NCBI GenBank assembly: GCA_934668605.1
Contig: CAKUNY010000035.1
Coordinates: 1 to 15,629 of the forward strand
DNA from: an uncultured Oscillospiraceae bacterium
Lineage (GTDB): Bacteria > Bacillota > Clostridia > Oscillospirales > Oscillospiraceae
Direction of reading: 5' to 3'
DNA: 15,629 bases
The notes beneath the pieces are model-generated. The model worked only from the letters and a program-made list of their open reading frames with translations, ran no database searches and was not told where the DNA came from. Made by a program: the position numbers and the translations under genes. Shown here piece after piece: positions 13,653 through 15,629 of the stretch (its first letter is position 1; each line of letters opens with the position of its first letter).

Positions 13653-14900
13653 ATGCGAAACTGGACAAAACGTGTCTGTGCGTCGGTTCTGCTTGTGTGC
13701 CTGCTGGCGCTGCTTTCCATGCAGGCGTTTGCCGCTGGCGCGATTGACAGCAAGCGGGACGTAAGCTTGAGAATCGAATACCGCCACAACGGCGAGCCCA
13801 TCACGTCCGCCCGCTTTGACCTCTATTATGCCGCAAGCGTCGACGCGTACGCGAATTTCACCCTTGCGGGAGACTTTGCAAGCTATCCCGTGCGCCTTGA
13901 AAACCTGACCGCCGCCGAATGGACGGCGCTGGCCGAAACGCTCGCTGCCTACGCGGATCGCGATGCGCTTTCGCCGCTCGACACCGGAAAAACGGACGCA
14001 AAGGGAACGCTTTCTTTCCCGAATCAGCAAGCGCGCCTCGCGCCGGGGCTTTACCTGATCGTCGGAAGGACGCTCTCTGCAAACGGGTACACGTATGAAG
14101 CAGAGCCGTTTCTCATCTCGCTTCCGAATCTGGAAAACGACGCGTGGGTCTACGATGCGGCGGCCTGCCCCAAGCACACGAGAAGCGAAAACCCGCCCGC
14201 ACCGTCTGATGATACGGTCGACCGACGGGTCATCAAGCTCTGGCAGGACGATGTGGAGGAGCTGCGGCCGTCTTCGGTCGTGATCGAGCTTTTAAAGGAT
14301 GGGAAGGTCTATGATACCGTGACCCTGAGCGAAAAGAACAACTGGCGCCATACCTGGGAAGATCTCCCCAAATATAACGCCGACGGCTCGAAGATCGAGT
14401 GGCGCGTCACGGAGCAGCTTCCCAAAAATTATACGGTTCGCATCACGCGCGACGGCGCGGCCTTCCTCGTGACCAACACGTATCTCCCGGAAAAACCGGA
14501 CGGCGGCACCGTGTCGCGCACGCTCATCAAGCGCTGGATCGATGCAGGCTACGAGCAGAAGCGCCCGGATTCCGTCACCGTCACGCTTTTGAAAGACGGC
14601 GCGGCCTATGAAAAACAGACGCTCACCCGCGCGGATAATTGGCAGCACACATGGAGCGATCTTCCCCACTATCATCCCGACGGCTCGGAAATCATCTGGA
14701 CGATACAGGAAAGTCCTGTCTCCGGCTATACTGCAAGCGTCCAGAAAACCGGCGATACCTTCGTTCTGACAAATACGCTGAACCGGCAGAAGCTGCCGCA
14801 GACGGGGCTTCTGTGGTGGCCGGTTCCGGTGCTGGCTGCCGTGGGGCTGGCTTTTCTGATCCTGGGCGCAGTCTCCAAAAGGAAGAATGGCCATGAGTAA
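13653..14900 (+). CDS. Second pilin with two Cna-B domains, LPQTG-anchored
   Basis: A 415-aa protein. The ATG at 13653 is preferred over 13608 because GGAGGA lies 7 nt upstream and a clean signal peptide follows (residues 1-~27, cut near AFA). An N-terminal domain (~28-165) ends in W165-V-Y-D-A-A-A-C-P-K174, which keeps the spacing of the pilin motif WxxxVxVYPK, so Lys174 is a candidate linkage residue. Two tandem Cna-B domains follow (~190-285 and ~288-375). Each starts with an IKxW lysine (Lys195, Lys293), has TEQ or QES acidic residues, and ends in TNT, consistent with internal isopeptide bonds. LPQTG (381-385), a hydrophobic tail and KRKNGHE close it. It is probably a minor or basal pilin, although the motif would also allow it to be a shaft subunit. 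Confidence 0.9.
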   Translation: MRNWTKRVCASVLLVCLLALLSMQAFAAGAIDSKRDVSLRIEYRHNGEPITSARFDLYYAASVDAYANFTLAGDFASYPVRLENLTAAEWTALAETLAAYADRDALSPLDTGKTDAKGTLSFPNQQARLAPGLYLIVGRTLSANGYTYEAEPFLISLPNLENDAWVYDAAACPKHTRSENPPAPSDDTVDRRVIKLWQDDVEELRPSSVVIELLKDGKVYDTVTLSEKNNWRHTWEDLPKYNADGSKIEWRVTEQLPKNYTVRITRDGAAFLVTNTYLPEKPDGGTVSRTLIKRWIDAGYEQKRPDSVTVTLLKDGAAYEKQTLTRADNWQHTWSDLPHYHPDGSEIIWTIQESPVSGYTASVQKTGDTFVLTNTLNRQKLPQTGLLWWPVPVLAAVGLAFLILGAVSKRKNGHE

Positions 14901-15522
14901 GCGCGGAACACTTTGCACCGTTCTGGGCGTGCTGCTTCTTCTCGCGGCGCTTTTGCTCACGGCATACAATCTCTGGCGCGACGCGATGGCAAGCATGTCG
15001 GTAAATGTTGTTCTCGAGCGCCTGACCCCGACGCTTTCCCTGCGGCAATCGGAGCTTCCGGCGCTTCCCTCCGGCGAAGGGCTCGAGGAGGCGTTCATCC
15101 CGGATTATGTTTTGAATCCCGATATGGCCATGCCCGAAGAGGCGCTCGATGGGCAGATGTATATCGGCGTTCTGGACATTCCCGCGCTGGGCTTGTCGCT
15201 TCCGATCATCAGCGCATGGAGCTACGAAAGCCTTCAAATTGCCCCCTGCCGGTACGCAGGCTCCGCGTATCTTGATAATCTCGTGATCTCAGGACACAAC
15301 TACCGCAGCCACTTCGCATCCCTTCCCCAGCTCCAGCCGGGGGACGCCGTCACGTTCACCGACATGGACGGCAACGTCTTTTCCTACGAGGTTTCTGCTC
15401 TCGAGACGCTTTCTTCCTACGCCGTCTCGGATATGACGCAGGGAGACTGGGATCTGACCCTTTTCACCTGCACCGTCGGCGGGCAGTCGAGACTTGCCAT
15501 TCGCTGCGATAAAACCGAATAA
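14893..15522 (+). CDS. Second sortase, class uncertain
   Basis: A 209-aa membrane-anchored transpeptidase. I prefer the ATG at 14893 to that at 14887: AAGGAAG then has normal spacing. The gene overlaps the pilin gene by 8 nt, implying translational coupling. There is one N-terminal membrane segment (~7-26) and no C-terminal one. The catalytic set is His135 (ISGHNY), Cys193 (TLFTCTVGGQSR) and Arg200. The GHN form of the histidine motif and the lack of a C-terminal anchor separate it from the class C enzyme upstream; it is closer to class B/D-type sortases. Coupling to the LPQTG pilin suggests it handles that substrate, by attaching it to the shaft or joining the finished pilus to the wall. The substrate assignment is inference. 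Confidence 0.9.
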   Translation: MSKRGTLCTVLGVLLLLAALLLTAYNLWRDAMASMSVNVVLERLTPTLSLRQSELPALPSGEGLEEAFIPDYVLNPDMAMPEEALDGQMYIGVLDIPALGLSLPIISAWSYESLQIAPCRYAGSAYLDNLVISGHNYRSHFASLPQLQPGDAVTFTDMDGNVFSYEVSALETLSSYAVSDMTQGDWDLTLFTCTVGGQSRLAIRCDKTE

Positions 15523-15527
15523 CGCAC

Positions 15528-15555
15528 AAGCCGCGCCCCAACGGGGCGCGGCTTT
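15528..15555 (+). terminator. Terminator of the pilin-sortase operon
   Basis: A 12-bp GC-rich stem (15528-15539 with 15543-15554) with an AAC loop begins six nt after the sortase stop. The T tract is short (TTT), but the stem is very stable. Confidence 0.8.
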
Positions 15556-15560
15556 GAGAC

Positions 15561-15588
15561 TGTCAAAAAAGCTGACGCTTTCTTGACA
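15561..15588. repeat. Second palindrome after the pilus operon
   Basis: TGTCAAAAAAGC (15561-15572) pairs with GCTTTCTTGACA (15577-15588) at 11 of 12 positions around a TGAC loop. It may back up the terminator or be a dispersed intergenic repeat. The last bases of the window (15609-15628) begin another small GCGC hairpin cut by the edge. Confidence 0.6.
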
Positions 15589-15629
15589 GAAGGGGCTGCG
15601 CCTCGACTGCGCGCATAATTTGTGCGCCA

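Overview
The window looks like a chromosome segment from a high-GC, anaerobic, Gram-positive gut-type Clostridia, most likely an unclassified member of Oscillospiraceae or a related family. This rests on three things seen in the sequence: a MetF/MetV/RnfC-type methylene-tetrahydrofolate reductase cluster, LPXTG-anchored pilins with sortases, and short GC-rich intergenic palindromes. The species cannot be fixed from the sequence alone.

Layout. Positions 1-486 hold no convincing gene, but they contain a terminator for something upstream and a densely folded nest of inverted repeats. A lipoprotein gene of unknown function (487-1236) follows and is closed by a strong hairpin terminator. From a promoter with an extended -10 at about 1511-1540, a three-gene operon runs to 5120. 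It encodes an RnfC-like NADH/FMN/Fe-S protein carrying an N-terminal MetV module, then a stand-alone MetV, then MetF, and ends in a 17-bp-stem terminator. Together these should form a ferredoxin- or NADH-linked methylene-THF reductase (one-carbon or Wood-Ljungdahl methyl branch).

From 5422 to 15522 the window is a sortase-assembled pilus locus split into two divergent arms. The minus-strand arm (10628 down to 5422) encodes a 1393-aa LPETG tip-type adhesin, a small coiled-coil protein and a type I signal peptidase. The plus-strand arm (10866 to 15522) encodes a major pilin (LPETG), a class C pilin-polymerising sortase, a second pilin with two Cna-B domains, a well-spaced pilin motif and LPQTG, and a second sortase. 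The AT-rich 237-bp divergent promoter region carries a run of nine C directly against the -35 box of the adhesin promoter, a candidate phase-variation switch.

Two homologous copies of a composite palindromic repeat lie in opposite orientation at 5255-5400 and 13401-13606. They bracket the signal peptidase, coiled-coil, adhesin, major pilin and sortase C genes, which raises the possibility of inversion or cassette movement of the pilus core. The plus-strand arm ends in a strong GC hairpin at 15528-15555, followed by a second palindrome.

The most interesting points are the C9 tract between the divergent pilus promoters, the inverted composite repeats flanking the pilus core, the eight HxHx3C repeats at the adhesin N-terminus, and the doubled MetV module. 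No wholly new system is proven here.
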